The translations under genes were made by a program, and so were the position numbers. Source: Micromonospora sp. HNM0581 (lineage in GTDB: Bacteria; Actinomycetota; Actinomycetes; Mycobacteriales; Micromonosporaceae). From it: a stretch of DNA of 64,000 nt. The DNA lies in the NCBI RefSeq assembly GCF_012726175.1, contig NZ_JAASAD010000016.1:1-64000 (forward strand). The letters run 5' to 3'. How positions within the stretch are numbered: position 1 is the first letter of the stretch; each line of letters opens with the position of its first letter. Positions 33,844-41,515 of the stretch are shown one piece after another. Under the pieces are notes generated by a model that ran no database searches, had not been told where the DNA came from, and saw only the letters and a program-made list of their open reading frames with translations.

Positions 33844-34656
33844 GTGGACGCCTCAGAACGGGCCGGCACGGCACGGCACACCGGTCCGCGGCGACGAGAG
33901 CCGCGGGGCCGACGGCCAGGTGCGCGACCGGTCCACACCGTCTACGGTGTGCTGCTGGTCGCACCGTTCGCGCTGCTCGCCACGCTGGTGCTGGGTGGCT
34001 GGCCGCCGCTGCGCCGACTCGACCTGGCGATCACCACCCACCTGCACGGGTACGCCCTGGATCATCCGGTCTGGGTCCGGGTGATGAGCCTGTGGACCGA
34101 CGCCTTCGCACCGATGCCCCTGCGGGCCGCAGCGCTGGTGCTGGTGGTCTGGCTGGCACACGACGGTGCGCGGCGACTCGCGGTATGGGCCGCGTCCACG
34201 ATGCTGCTCGGTGGTCTGCTCGGGCCGCTACTGAAACTGCTCGTCGGCCGGCACCGACCCGATCTGTCCGATCCGGTGGCGCAGGCACCCGGTCTGGCCT
34301 TCCCGTCGGGCCACGCGTTGAACGCGGTGCTCGCCGCCGGGGTCCTGCTGGTGGTGTTCCTGCCCCGGACCAGGCCCCGGTCTGCCGCCCGGACGGCGAT
34401 CTGGGCCGGGGCGCTGACGATCGCTCTGGTGACCGGGTTCAGTAGGGTCGCGCTCGGTGTCCACTGGAGCAGCGACGTGCTGGCCGGTTGGCTGCTCGGG
34501 GTGGCGGTGCTCGTCGCCACCGCCACCGCGCTCACGGTCCGGTCAGCTCCGGGTCAGGTTGACCCGGCAGCATCCGTCAGGTGCAGTCACCGGTGTCGGT
34601 GCCCCGGGTGCGTGCGGCGCCGGCCAGCGCCACCGGTCGGGCCTCGGCGGCGGTGA
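33844..34656 (+). CDS. PAP2-family phosphatase, integral membrane
   Basis: A 270-residue protein with six membrane segments and the three PAP2 phosphatase motifs: KLLVGRHRPD, FPSGHALN and SRVALGVHWSSDV. Likely removes a phosphate from a lipid or polyprenyl pyrophosphate at the outer membrane face; the true substrate is unknown. The last 26 codons, rich in Cys and Arg, overlap the 3' end of convergent marP by 80 nt and look like antisense reading of that gene rather than a selected domain. GTG 33844 is the likely start. Confidence 0.85.
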   Translation: MDASERAGTARHTGPRRREPRGRRPGARPVHTVYGVLLVAPFALLATLVLGGWPPLRRLDLAITTHLHGYALDHPVWVRVMSLWTDAFAPMPLRAAALVLVVWLAHDGARRLAVWAASTMLLGGLLGPLLKLLVGRHRPDLSDPVAQAPGLAFPSGHALNAVLAAGVLLVVFLPRTRPRSAARTAIWAGALTIALVTGFSRVALGVHWSSDVLAGWLLGVAVLVATATALTVRSAPGQVDPAASVRCSHRCRCPGCVRRRPAPPVGPRRR

Positions 34657-35755
34657 CCGCGAAGCCGGTGTTCGGGTCGTCGGCCGCCGCCGCGAAGATC
34701 ACCCCGAGTACCAGGCCGTTCGAGGAGAGCAGCGGCCCACCCGAGTTGCCGCTGCGGACCAGGGCCCGGATGGTGTAGATCTCCCGATTCACGTTGCCGG
34801 ACGAGTAGATGTCCGGGCCGGTGATCCGGTCGACGTCGCGGATCCGCGCCGACTGGGCGTTGTACGGCCCGTCGAGCGGAAACCCGAGCACGATCGCGTC
34901 CGCGCCGGTGGAGGCGTTGCCGGCGGCGAATCGCATCGACGGGCCGGGCAGCCCTGGCACGTAGAGCACGGCGAGGTCCCGGTCGGGGTCGTAGACGACC
35001 ACCTCACCGTCGTACCGGTCCCCTTGTAGTTCCACCGCGACCGTGCGGGTGCCGGCGACCACGTGCGCGTTGGTCATCACCCGGTCGTCGGCGTACACGA
35101 AACCGGACCCTTCGATCCGACGCGAGCAGCTCGGTGCCGACCCGAGCACCTTCACCACCGAACTTCGACCGTTGTCGACGACCTCGGAACCGGCGAGCGC
35201 CGGGTCGGGCGGCTCGACCTGCCGGGCCTGGGTACGCCGCAGACCGTCGAAGACGTCCGGGAAGCCGTTGGTGTCGACGGTGTCGCGCAGCGCGGTGGAG
35301 AGCTGTTGCGCCTGGTCGGGCAGCACCCGATCGACCACGTTGAGCAGTGCGCTGCTCTTCACCGAGGCGGCGAGCCAGGGCACCGAGGAGGACGCGAGCG
35401 GAACGGCGACCAGCCAGGCGACCAGCAGCACCGCGAAGAGCGAGACGAACGCGCCCCCGACGTCGTCGGCCCGCCGCCCCACGTCACTCGCGATGGTGCG
35501 ACGCAGGTGCGATCCGAGCAGGCCGGCCAGAGCCTGGCCCACCACGGCCAGGCCGAAGATGGCGACGAGTGAGATGAGCACCCGGGTGCCGCTGTCCACG
35601 AACTGCTGGGCGACCAGCGGGCCCACCTGCAGACCGATCAGGGCGCCCAGGAAGAACCCGGAGAAGGAGAGCACCCCGATGACGAACCCTTGTCGGTATC
35701 CGCTGATCGCGAACACGAGCATGAGCAACAGCAGGACGAGATCCACGGCCGACAC
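34577..35755 (-). CDS. marP: Membrane serine protease, MarP/CvpA-trypsin type
   Basis: A 392-residue protein: four N-terminal membrane segments of CvpA type (VDLVLLLLMLVFAISGYRQG onward) followed by an exported trypsin-like protease. Triad residues are visible in TNAHVVAGT (His), DPDRDLAVLYV (Asp) and RSGNSGGPLL (Ser). M. tuberculosis MarP (Rv3671c) of this layout protects against acid and oxidative stress; the same gene order beyond it (nudix, tlpA, nth) supports orthology. Its 3' end overlaps the convergent PAP2 gene. Confidence 0.9.
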   Translation of the reverse strand: MSAVDLVLLLLMLVFAISGYRQGFVIGVLSFSGFFLGALIGLQVGPLVAQQFVDSGTRVLISLVAIFGLAVVGQALAGLLGSHLRRTIASDVGRRADDVGGAFVSLFAVLLVAWLVAVPLASSSVPWLAASVKSSALLNVVDRVLPDQAQQLSTALRDTVDTNGFPDVFDGLRRTQARQVEPPDPALAGSEVVDNGRSSVVKVLGSAPSCSRRIEGSGFVYADDRVMTNAHVVAGTRTVAVELQGDRYDGEVVVYDPDRDLAVLYVPGLPGPSMRFAAGNASTGADAIVLGFPLDGPYNAQSARIRDVDRITGPDIYSSGNVNREIYTIRALVRSGNSGGPLLSSNGLVLGVIFAAAADDPNTGFAVTAAEARPVALAGAARTRGTDTGDCT

Positions 35756-35761
35756 GGCTCA

Positions 35762-35767
35762 AGCGTA
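35762..35767 (-). promoter_or_regulatory. -10-like TACGCT for a leaderless start at 35755
   Basis: TACGCT on the minus strand ends 6 nt before the GTG at 35755, without a ribosome-binding sequence. Confidence 0.45.
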
Positions 35768-35819
35768 CGGGGCGGGGGATCCAGGCGAAGTCGCGCGTAT
35801 GCGGATGGTGACGGTCAGG

Positions 35820-36530
35820 TCAGCGCAGGGCGCTCTCGTCGACCTCGTCGGTGCCGGCCGACGGGGCGGGTAAGGCGCCGACCGGCGGCAGGTCGATGAC
35901 CCGGGCGCGCGACCACGGGCCACTCCAACCTCCCATCTCCAACAACGCGGCAAGTACCCCGGCCGTGAATCCCCAGACCAGCATCCCGCGTACGGAGAAA
36001 GCCGGACCTGTCCAGCCGCTGGGGTGTCGTACCTGGAGCCGGTTGTCCGGGTCGACGAGCTCAGCGATCGGCAGCCGGGCGACATGCGCCACTTCGGCAG
36101 GTTCCCGGGAGTCCACCGGGTGCGGTGCGTGCCACCAGGCGAGCACCGGAGTCACCACGAATTCGCTCACCGGTATCCACAGCCTCGGCAGTTGGGCCAG
36201 CACCGTGACGCTTGTCGGGTCGAGCCCGACTTCCTCATTGGCCTCACGCAGCGCGGTGGCGGCGGCGTCGTGGTCCTCCGGGTCGGCCACGCCGCCGGGG
36301 AACGCGGGTTGGCCGGCGTGGTTGCGCAGGGTCGCGGCCCGTTGGAGGACCAGCACATCCGGGCCCGAGGAGGCGTCCTCGCCGAGCAGTACCAGTACGG
36401 CGCTCTCCCGGCCACCGCGGTCGGGCGTACGCAGCTGGGTGAAATCCTCGGTGCGCGCGGTGCCGAGCCGACCGAGCAGCGGCCCCAGCCAGCCCGGTGC
36501 CTGGCGTCCCGCCGGTTCGTGCCCGCTCAC
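35820..36530 (-). CDS. NUDIX hydrolase (CoA pyrophosphatase-like)
   Basis: A 236-residue NUDIX protein with the motif AFPGGVADPEDHDAAATALREANEEVGLDP broken over 36230-36320, whose core is G-x5-E...REAxEEVG; LQRAATLRNHAGQPAFPGG is typical of the NudL/CoA pyrophosphatase group. The substrate is not proven. It begins by GTGA overlap with the TlpA-like gene and matches Rv3672c in position between marP and tlpA. Confidence 0.85.
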   Translation of the reverse strand: MSGHEPAGRQAPGWLGPLLGRLGTARTEDFTQLRTPDRGGRESAVLVLLGEDASSGPDVLVLQRAATLRNHAGQPAFPGGVADPEDHDAAATALREANEEVGLDPTSVTVLAQLPRLWIPVSEFVVTPVLAWWHAPHPVDSREPAEVAHVARLPIAELVDPDNRLQVRHPSGWTGPAFSVRGMLVWGFTAGVLAALLEMGGWSGPWSRARVIDLPPVGALPAPSAGTDEVDESALR

Positions 36531-37135
36531 GCCGGCACCGTGAGGCCGAGGTGCCGGCGGACGAGTTCGGCCAGGCGGGCGTCATCGAGGGCACCGGAGC
36601 TGTCGATGTGCCGGATGCGGCCCTCGACGTCCACGAGGACGGTCAGCGGGACGGCGTTGCGCCGCAGTGCCCGCTGCACCGCCTCGCCCTGGTCGACGAG
36701 CATCGGGAACCGTACGCCGAAGTCCTCTCCGATGGCCTGGGCGCCTTCGCGGCTGTCCCGGCTGTTCACTCCGATGACGCGCAGCTGCCCGTCGGCGCGT
36801 TCGTGTAGCCGCTGGAAGGCGGGGAGTTCCTTACGGCAGGGTGGGCACCAGGAGGCCCAGATGTTCACGACGGCCGGTCCGCGGATGTCCCGTAGGGCGA
36901 CCGGTGTCCCGCCGGTGAAGCAGGTGAGGGTCAACTCGGGCAGCGGGTCACCGGTCACCTCGCTGACGCTGGGTTCGGCCGGTCCGTCGGTGAGGCCGGC
37001 GCAGCCCTCGAAGGGGGACGGGCGTGCGGCGGCTGTGCCTCGTCCGGCTGGTGCGGGGTTCTCGGGGTCGGCTGTGCAGGCGGTCGCGAGTGACAGCAGC
37101 AGCGGCAGGGCCAGCAGCGTGAGCCGGCGGTTCAT
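36527..37135 (-). CDS. TlpA/ResA-like thioredoxin lipoprotein
   Basis: A 202-residue exported thiol-disulfide protein. The N-terminus has a signal peptide with lipobox-like LATACTAD. The thioredoxin fold carries the active site WASWCPPCRKELP and the cis-Pro region AVPLTVLVD. Probably reduces cysteine pairs of exported proteins or apocytochromes. Starts by ATGA overlap with nth and ends by GTGA overlap with the NUDIX gene, so nth-tlpA-nudix form one translationally coupled operon, as in M. tuberculosis (Rv3674c-Rv3672c). Confidence 0.88.
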   Translation of the reverse strand: MNRRLTLLALPLLLSLATACTADPENPAPAGRGTAAARPSPFEGCAGLTDGPAEPSVSEVTGDPLPELTLTCFTGGTPVALRDIRGPAVVNIWASWCPPCRKELPAFQRLHERADGQLRVIGVNSRDSREGAQAIGEDFGVRFPMLVDQGEAVQRALRRNAVPLTVLVDVEGRIRHIDSSGALDDARLAELVRRHLGLTVPA

Positions 37136-37911
37136 GGTGCCTCCGCCCGCACCGCCTGCACCGGCACCAGCTCGGGATCGACACCTGCGGCGACGGCGAG
37201 GTCCCGGGCGCGCGGGCCCTTCAGCAGCTTCGCGGCGGCGGCTGGCTCGATCGGCCCGGTTCCGTACGAGGGGCAGAGTTTCACCAGGGTGCAGGCCCCG
37301 CAGGCCGGCTTGCGGGCGTGGCAGACCCGGCGGCCGTGGAAGATGATCCGGTGCGACAGCATGGTCCAGTCGCGTTTCGGGAACATCGCCCCGATTGCGT
37401 GCTCGATCCTGACCGGGTCGGTTTCGGTGGTCAGCGCCCAGCGGTGTACCAGCCGCTGGAAGTGGGTGTCGACGGTGATGCCGGGCACGTCGAAGGCATT
37501 GCCGAGGATGACGTTCGCGGTCTTGCGTCCGATCCCGGGCAGGGTGACCAGGTCGTCGAGGCGGCCGGGGACCTGTCCGTCGTGGCGTTCGACGAGGGCC
37601 TGACCCAGCTGGATCAACGAGTTGGTCTTGTTGCGGTAGAAGCCCGTCGGACGGATCATCTCCTCCATTTCGCCGCGCTCGGCCCCGGCGTAGTCGGCGG
37701 CGCTCGGGTAGCGGGCGAAGAGTTTCGGGGTGACCTCGTTGACCTTCCTGTCGGTGCACTGGGCCGACAGGATCGTGGCGACGGCCAGCTCGAGCGGGTT
37801 GCGGTGGTCGAGTTCGCAGTGCGCGTCAGGGTGGGTCTCGGTGAGCACGCGGCCGATCCGGCGCGCCCGACGGGTGCGACCCAACTCGGTCTCGGTGGCG
37901 CTTCTGGTCAC
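37132..37911 (-). CDS. nth: Endonuclease III
   Basis: Base-excision repair glycosylase/AP lyase for oxidised pyrimidines. A 259-residue protein with the helix-hairpin-helix LPGIGRKTANVILGNAF (catalytic Lys), the catalytic Asp in TVDTHFQRL and the [4Fe-4S] cysteine set C-x6-C-x2-C-x5-C in CHARKPACGACTLVKLC. The C-terminal extension of about 35 residues is typical of actinobacteria. The start GTG at 37911 follows a -10-like hexamer at leaderless spacing. Confidence 0.95.
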   Translation of the reverse strand: MTRSATETELGRTRRARRIGRVLTETHPDAHCELDHRNPLELAVATILSAQCTDRKVNEVTPKLFARYPSAADYAGAERGEMEEMIRPTGFYRNKTNSLIQLGQALVERHDGQVPGRLDDLVTLPGIGRKTANVILGNAFDVPGITVDTHFQRLVHRWALTTETDPVRIEHAIGAMFPKRDWTMLSHRIIFHGRRVCHARKPACGACTLVKLCPSYGTGPIEPAAAAKLLKGPRARDLAVAAGVDPELVPVQAVRAEAP

Positions 37912-37918
37912 GACGGCC

Positions 37919-37924
37919 AGCCTA
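37919..37924 (-). promoter_or_regulatory. -10-like TAGGCT for a leaderless start at 37911
   Basis: TAGGCT on the minus strand ends 7 nt before the GTG at 37911 that opens the nth-tlpA-nudix operon. Confidence 0.4.
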
Positions 37925-37956
37925 CGTCGCCGGTTCGGGCGTCTGGGCCGCCGGGA

Positions 37957-39096
37957 TCAGTCCGCGTCGGGTGGGCTGATCTCCCCGGCGTCGGTGAACC
38001 GGGCACCGGTCTCCGCGAAGTCCAGCTCGGTGAGGTCGCGGAGCAGCCCGAGGCCACGGGCGTCGGGGTCGATCGTCGGCTTGCGGACCCCGTCCATGTA
38101 GGTGGAGGTGAAGGAGCCACCTGCCCAGGTACCGTCTGCTTCGAGTGACACCTTGAGCACCCCGCCCCAGCCGAGACGGCCGTTGTTGCTCAGTGAGTTG
38201 CCGCCGCCGGAGAAGTTGCCCAGGCTGTAGGCGATCAGCCGGCCCTGGTAGAACTCCATGCCGCGCAGCACGTGCGGGCCGTGCCCGACGATCAGGTCGG
38301 CACCAGCGTCGATCATGGCGCGGGAGAACTTGATCGGATCGCCGCGGTTCTCGCCGAGGAACGTCTCCGTGCCGGGCCGCACCCGGGTCATCTCTGACCC
38401 TTCAGCCCCCATGTGCACCTGCACCACGACGATGTCGGCCAGGTTGGTCGCCTTTTCGATCACCTTCTGGGCGGCCGGGATGTCGGTGAGGCTGTTCGAC
38501 CAGCGGTACGACGAAAAACCGGCGACGGCGACCTTGACGCCCTTCACCTCGACGACCGTGATCTGGTCGGGTGCCCCGGTGTGTTCCAGCCCGTGCTCCT
38601 CCAGTGCCTTCTGGGTGTTCTCGTAGCCCTGCGGCCCGAAGTCGTACCCGTGGTTGTTGGCCTGGTTGAGCAGGTCGAAACCGGCGTCGGCGAGGTGTCC
38701 GGCGTACTCCGGCGGTGCCCGGAACTGGAAGCAGCGGGTGGAGTCGGCACCGCACTTGCCGGTCCCGGTGTCCACCGTCAACGGCTCTTCCAGGTTGCCC
38801 ATCACCAGGTCGGCGGCGAGTGCGTTCCGCACCGAGTCGAAGAATCCTTCGCCGTTGTCGGGGGGCAGCCGGTCGGGCGCCATGGCCATGACGATGTCAC
38901 CGGTGGCGGACAGTGAGATCTTTTGGACCTTTGGGGTGGCCGATCCGACAGGTGTGCCCTCTCCGCCGCCGGGCTGCCAGAGCGGCCCCCCGTCGCTGCT
39001 CGCGCAGCCGGCGAGGAGCAGGGCGGCGAGGAGTGTCCCCAGAACGGCCAGGGTGTGGCGACGGGATCGGGGCGCGGAAGGGGCGGCAGCATACAT
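37957..39096 (-). CDS. CapA/PgsA-family lipoprotein (PGA_cap metallophosphatase-like)
   Basis: A 379-residue exported protein. The N-terminus is a lipoprotein signal with LLLAGCASS. The remainder follows the PGA_cap family: SATGDIVMAMAPDR, DLVMGNLEEPL, NQANNHGYDFG, VVVQVHMGAEG, GHGPHVLRGMEFYQGRLIAYSLGNF. Proteins of this family are linked to poly-gamma-glutamate capsule synthesis but many have other, undefined roles; no other pgs genes are nearby. It lies upstream of nth on the same strand but with its own likely start signal. Confidence 0.85.
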   Translation of the reverse strand: MYAAAPSAPRSRRHTLAVLGTLLAALLLAGCASSDGGPLWQPGGGEGTPVGSATPKVQKISLSATGDIVMAMAPDRLPPDNGEGFFDSVRNALAADLVMGNLEEPLTVDTGTGKCGADSTRCFQFRAPPEYAGHLADAGFDLLNQANNHGYDFGPQGYENTQKALEEHGLEHTGAPDQITVVEVKGVKVAVAGFSSYRWSNSLTDIPAAQKVIEKATNLADIVVVQVHMGAEGSEMTRVRPGTETFLGENRGDPIKFSRAMIDAGADLIVGHGPHVLRGMEFYQGRLIAYSLGNFSGGGNSLSNNGRLGWGGVLKVSLEADGTWAGGSFTSTYMDGVRKPTIDPDARGLGLLRDLTELDFAETGARFTDAGEISPPDAD

Positions 39097-39104
39097 CGTG
39101 CGCG

Positions 39105-39110
39105 ACCCTA
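39105..39110 (-). promoter_or_regulatory. -10-like TAGGGT for a leaderless start at 39096
   Basis: TAGGGT on the minus strand ends 8 nt before the ATG at 39096. Confidence 0.35.
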
Positions 39111-39121
39111 CCGGCCGAACA

Positions 39122-39817
39122 TCACCGGAACGACCGCCGATCGGGTGAGAGAAGGCAACCTCGGAGACGATCCGACCATGGGACGACAGTGTCGCCGCCC
39201 ACGGTCCGCACGGCGGCGTGTACCGCTCGGGCCAGCGGTGCCCCCCAGGTGGAGCGGGGTCCGCCGTAGGCGTCGGCCGGACCGTCCGGTGGGCAGAGCA
39301 CCGTGACAGTGTCCGTCGGCGTACCGGTGCCGGGCAGCCCGAGCTCCCCGATCGCCTGCGCTTTCGCCTCGGTGGCCGTGGCGACGGCGTTGACGAGCGC
39401 CGCGTCGCCGAGCCGCGCCGGAACGTAGGCCACGATGTTCACCGTGCCGACCCGTTGCGCCGGAGCTGCGACCGCGGGTGCTGCCGCCGGCACCGGTGTG
39501 CCCAGGCCGACGGTGGCCCAGACCTGCACCCCGGCGTCGGTCCGTCGCGCCACCTCGGCCACGTCGACCCCGGTCATCAGGCCCACGCCGGGCCCGTCGA
39601 GGCCCAACTGCCGGGCCATTTCGGTCAGGTGGTCGGCGGGGTCGTTCCGGTCGTACGACATGGGCACCGTCGCGTTCAGCACCCACTGACGAACGCCGAT
39701 CCCGCCGCCCAGCGGGGCGGAGCTGACCGCCTGGACCGGCCGCCCGGTGCGCCAGATGAGCACTGGGATGTCGCATTCGTCTTCGCGGCGGGTGGTCAGC
39801 AGTGGCTCGGGCAGCAC
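39122..39817 (-). CDS. cbiZ: Adenosylcobinamide amidohydrolase, CbiZ type
   Basis: A 231-residue protein that fits the CbiZ family, which removes the nucleotide-loop side chain from salvaged (pseudo)cobinamides so that cobyric acid can be remade. Family-like segments are VWATVGLGTP, GTVNIVAYVPARL, ALVNAVATATEAKAQAI and GTPTDTVTVLCP followed by YGGPRSTWGAPLARAV. No cobalamin riboswitch or other corrinoid genes are visible around it. The start GTG follows a -10-like hexamer at 6 nt. Confidence 0.8.
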   Translation of the reverse strand: MLPEPLLTTRREDECDIPVLIWRTGRPVQAVSSAPLGGGIGVRQWVLNATVPMSYDRNDPADHLTEMARQLGLDGPGVGLMTGVDVAEVARRTDAGVQVWATVGLGTPVPAAAPAVAAPAQRVGTVNIVAYVPARLGDAALVNAVATATEAKAQAIGELGLPGTGTPTDTVTVLCPPDGPADAYGGPRSTWGAPLARAVHAAVRTVGGDTVVPWSDRLRGCLLSPDRRSFR

Positions 39818-39823
39818 GGGGTG

Positions 39824-39829
39824 ACCCTA
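39824..39829 (-). promoter_or_regulatory. -10-like TAGGGT for a leaderless start at 39817
   Basis: TAGGGT on the minus strand ends 6 nt before the GTG at 39817. Confidence 0.4.
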
Positions 39830-39958
39830 CGTCCGGGTCGTCACCCCGCCGGTCCCGGCCTGACCAGCTGCGGGATACCCAGGGTGATCACGACGGGCAG
39901 GTTACGCCGAACGATCAAGATTCCAGGGGTGCACCTCTGATTCCTGCTCACGTGCGCC

Positions 39959-39964
39959 TAGACT
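39959..39964 (+). promoter_or_regulatory. Possible -10 TAGACT upstream of crp
   Basis: TAGACT lies 72 nt before the crp ATG in an otherwise empty 219-base divergent region. Unlike its neighbours, crp would then have a leader, consistent with its good GGAGG ribosome site. Confidence 0.3.
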
Positions 39965-40036
39965 GGTCGGCGCGCGAGGGATCAGCGGACGGCGGACCCA
40001 GGCCGAGCAGACGGCACGCGCAACCGGAGGTGCGCG

Positions 40037-40714
40037 ATGGACGAGGTACTGGCCCGCAGCGGGATCTTCCAGGGTGTCGACCCGGAGGCGGCCGAGGCGC
40101 TCGCCAAGGAGATGGAGACGATCGAGGTCCGCAAGGGCGAGGTGGTCTTCAACGAGGGCGAGCCCGGCGACAGTCTCTACATCCTGCTGTCCGGCAAGAT
40201 CAAGGTCGGTCGGCGGGCTGCGGACGGGCGGCAGAACCTGATCGCCGTGATGGGCCCGTCGGACATGGTCGGCGAGCTGTCGCTGTTCGACCCTGGTCCG
40301 CGTACGGCGACTGCGACCGCGGTCACCGACAGCCGGCTGGCCCGGCTGCGCAAGCAGGCGCTGCGGCCGTGGCTCAACAACCGGCCGGAGATCGCCGAGC
40401 AGCTGCTGCGGGTGCTGGCCCGCCGGCTGCGCCGGACCAACGACGCACTGGCGGATTTGATCTTCACGGACGTGCCCGGCCGGGTGGCCAAGAACCTGCT
40501 CCAGATGGCGGGGCGCTTCGGCACCCGCGACGGTGGCGTGCTGAGGGTGACGCACGACCTGACCCAGGAGGAGATCGCCCAGCTTGTCGGCGCCTCTCGG
40601 GAGACGGTGAACAAGGCCCTCGCGGATTTCGCCTCGCGCGGCTGGCTCCGACTGGACGGCAAGAGCATCATCATCCTCGACCCGGAGCGCCTGGCCCGCC
40701 GCGCCCGCGTCTGA
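40037..40714 (+). CDS. crp: Cyclic-AMP receptor protein family regulator
   Basis: A 225-residue CRP/FNR regulator. The cyclic nucleotide-binding domain has NEGEPGDSLYILLSGKIKV and the phosphate-binding cassette around MVGELSLFDPGPRTATATAV with the Glu, Arg and Thr expected for cAMP binding. The C-terminal winged helix includes LTQEEIAQLVGASRETVNKAL. Sequence style and gene neighbours (nth side, MBL/ridA side) match M. tuberculosis CRP (Rv3676). ATG 40037 has GGAGG at good spacing. A large class III cyclase lies 3 kb away. Confidence 0.95.
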   Translation: MDEVLARSGIFQGVDPEAAEALAKEMETIEVRKGEVVFNEGEPGDSLYILLSGKIKVGRRAADGRQNLIAVMGPSDMVGELSLFDPGPRTATATAVTDSRLARLRKQALRPWLNNRPEIAEQLLRVLARRLRRTNDALADLIFTDVPGRVAKNLLQMAGRFGTRDGGVLRVTHDLTQEEIAQLVGASRETVNKALADFASRGWLRLDGKSIIILDPERLARRARV

Positions 40715-40799
40715 CCGGTGCCAACCACCCGCGCGGTGTTCAACTTCGCCACCCACGGCCGGGCGGTGCCCACGGCACCGGTCCAGGTGGACTGACCGC

Positions 40800-41025
40800 A
40801 CCCGGCGGCTCGACCTGGGCGTTCGGCCAGTACGCCTCCGGCGAGGCGGCGGCCCTGGCGGTGGACACGGCCGTCCAGGTGCTCGGCGGCGCCGGCATGA
40901 CCACCGAGTACGGGGTGGCGACACTGCTCGGTGCGGTCCGGGCCGGTCGGATCGCCCCGGTGAGCCGGGAGATGATTCTCAACTTCGTCGCCCAGCACCT
41001 CCTTGGCCAGGTCAAGTCGTCCTGA
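40800..41025 (+). pseudogene. C-terminal remnant of an acyl-CoA dehydrogenase
   Basis: The translated frame ending at 41025 carries FGQYASGEAAALAVDTAV, QVLGGAGMTTEYGVATLL and PVSREMILNFVAQHLLG, the C-terminal helices of acyl-CoA dehydrogenases. Only about 75 residues are present; the first 300 residues of the family are missing, and upstream in frame is unrelated crp-antisense-type sequence. There is no start codon with a ribosome site. The remnant sits just behind crp and is best read as decay after deletion. Confidence 0.7.
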
Positions 41026-41169
41026 GTCGCCGTCCGCAGAAGCGCATTTCCGACTCTCCAGCCTCTGCCAATGCAGGACCTTCCTCCGGCAAGCTGTTGT
41101 TCGTCAGCTGTTCCGCATGATGAAGCTGTCCGCTGTTGACAGGTCGGCAATCTCCGACATTCTGGACCT

Positions 41170-41505
41170 GTGAAACGGTTCCCAGGATCCGACGCACGGA
41201 CCGTGGCGGTGGTCGCGGCCCTGGCGGCGTTCTGGCTGCTCGCGGCGTTGCTGGTCGGCCGCCGGCAGGATCTGCTCGGCGTGGCCGGGGCGCTGCTCTT
41301 CGTTCTGCTCGCCACCGTCGCAGGAGTCGCCGTCACCGCCGCCCGGCAGCGTGATCCGGTTGCTCGACCGGAGCGTGGGAAGCCGTACGTGAGGCCCGGG
41401 ATCGAGCGGTCCAGTATCGATGCCGACACGCTCGAAATCCTCGGCGATCGGGAGGCCGTCCGCGCGATGCGGGAGAGGCGTCGACACGATCGGCGTGAAC
41501 CCTGA
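41170..41505 (+). CDS. Small two-TM membrane protein
   Basis: A 111-residue protein with two membrane segments (about 11-29 and 36-55) and a basic, soluble C-terminal half (RPERGKPYVRPG, AVRAMRERRRHDRREP). No family recognised; its place near crp and nth recalls the small membrane protein Rv3675, but sequence identity was not tested. GTG 41170 is the start; a perfect TTGACA at about 41137 with CATTCT 16 nt later places a transcription start very near the GTG. Confidence 0.65.
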   Translation: MKRFPGSDARTVAVVAALAAFWLLAALLVGRRQDLLGVAGALLFVLLATVAGVAVTAARQRDPVARPERGKPYVRPGIERSSIDADTLEILGDREAVRAMRERRRHDRREP

Positions 41506-41515
41506 CCGGGACGTG

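Noticed and set aside
39802..40797. N-terminal part of the 407-codon plus frame ending in the acyl-CoA dehydrogenase remnant
   Set aside because: It runs through crp in the wrong frame; only the last 75 codons have a family match.
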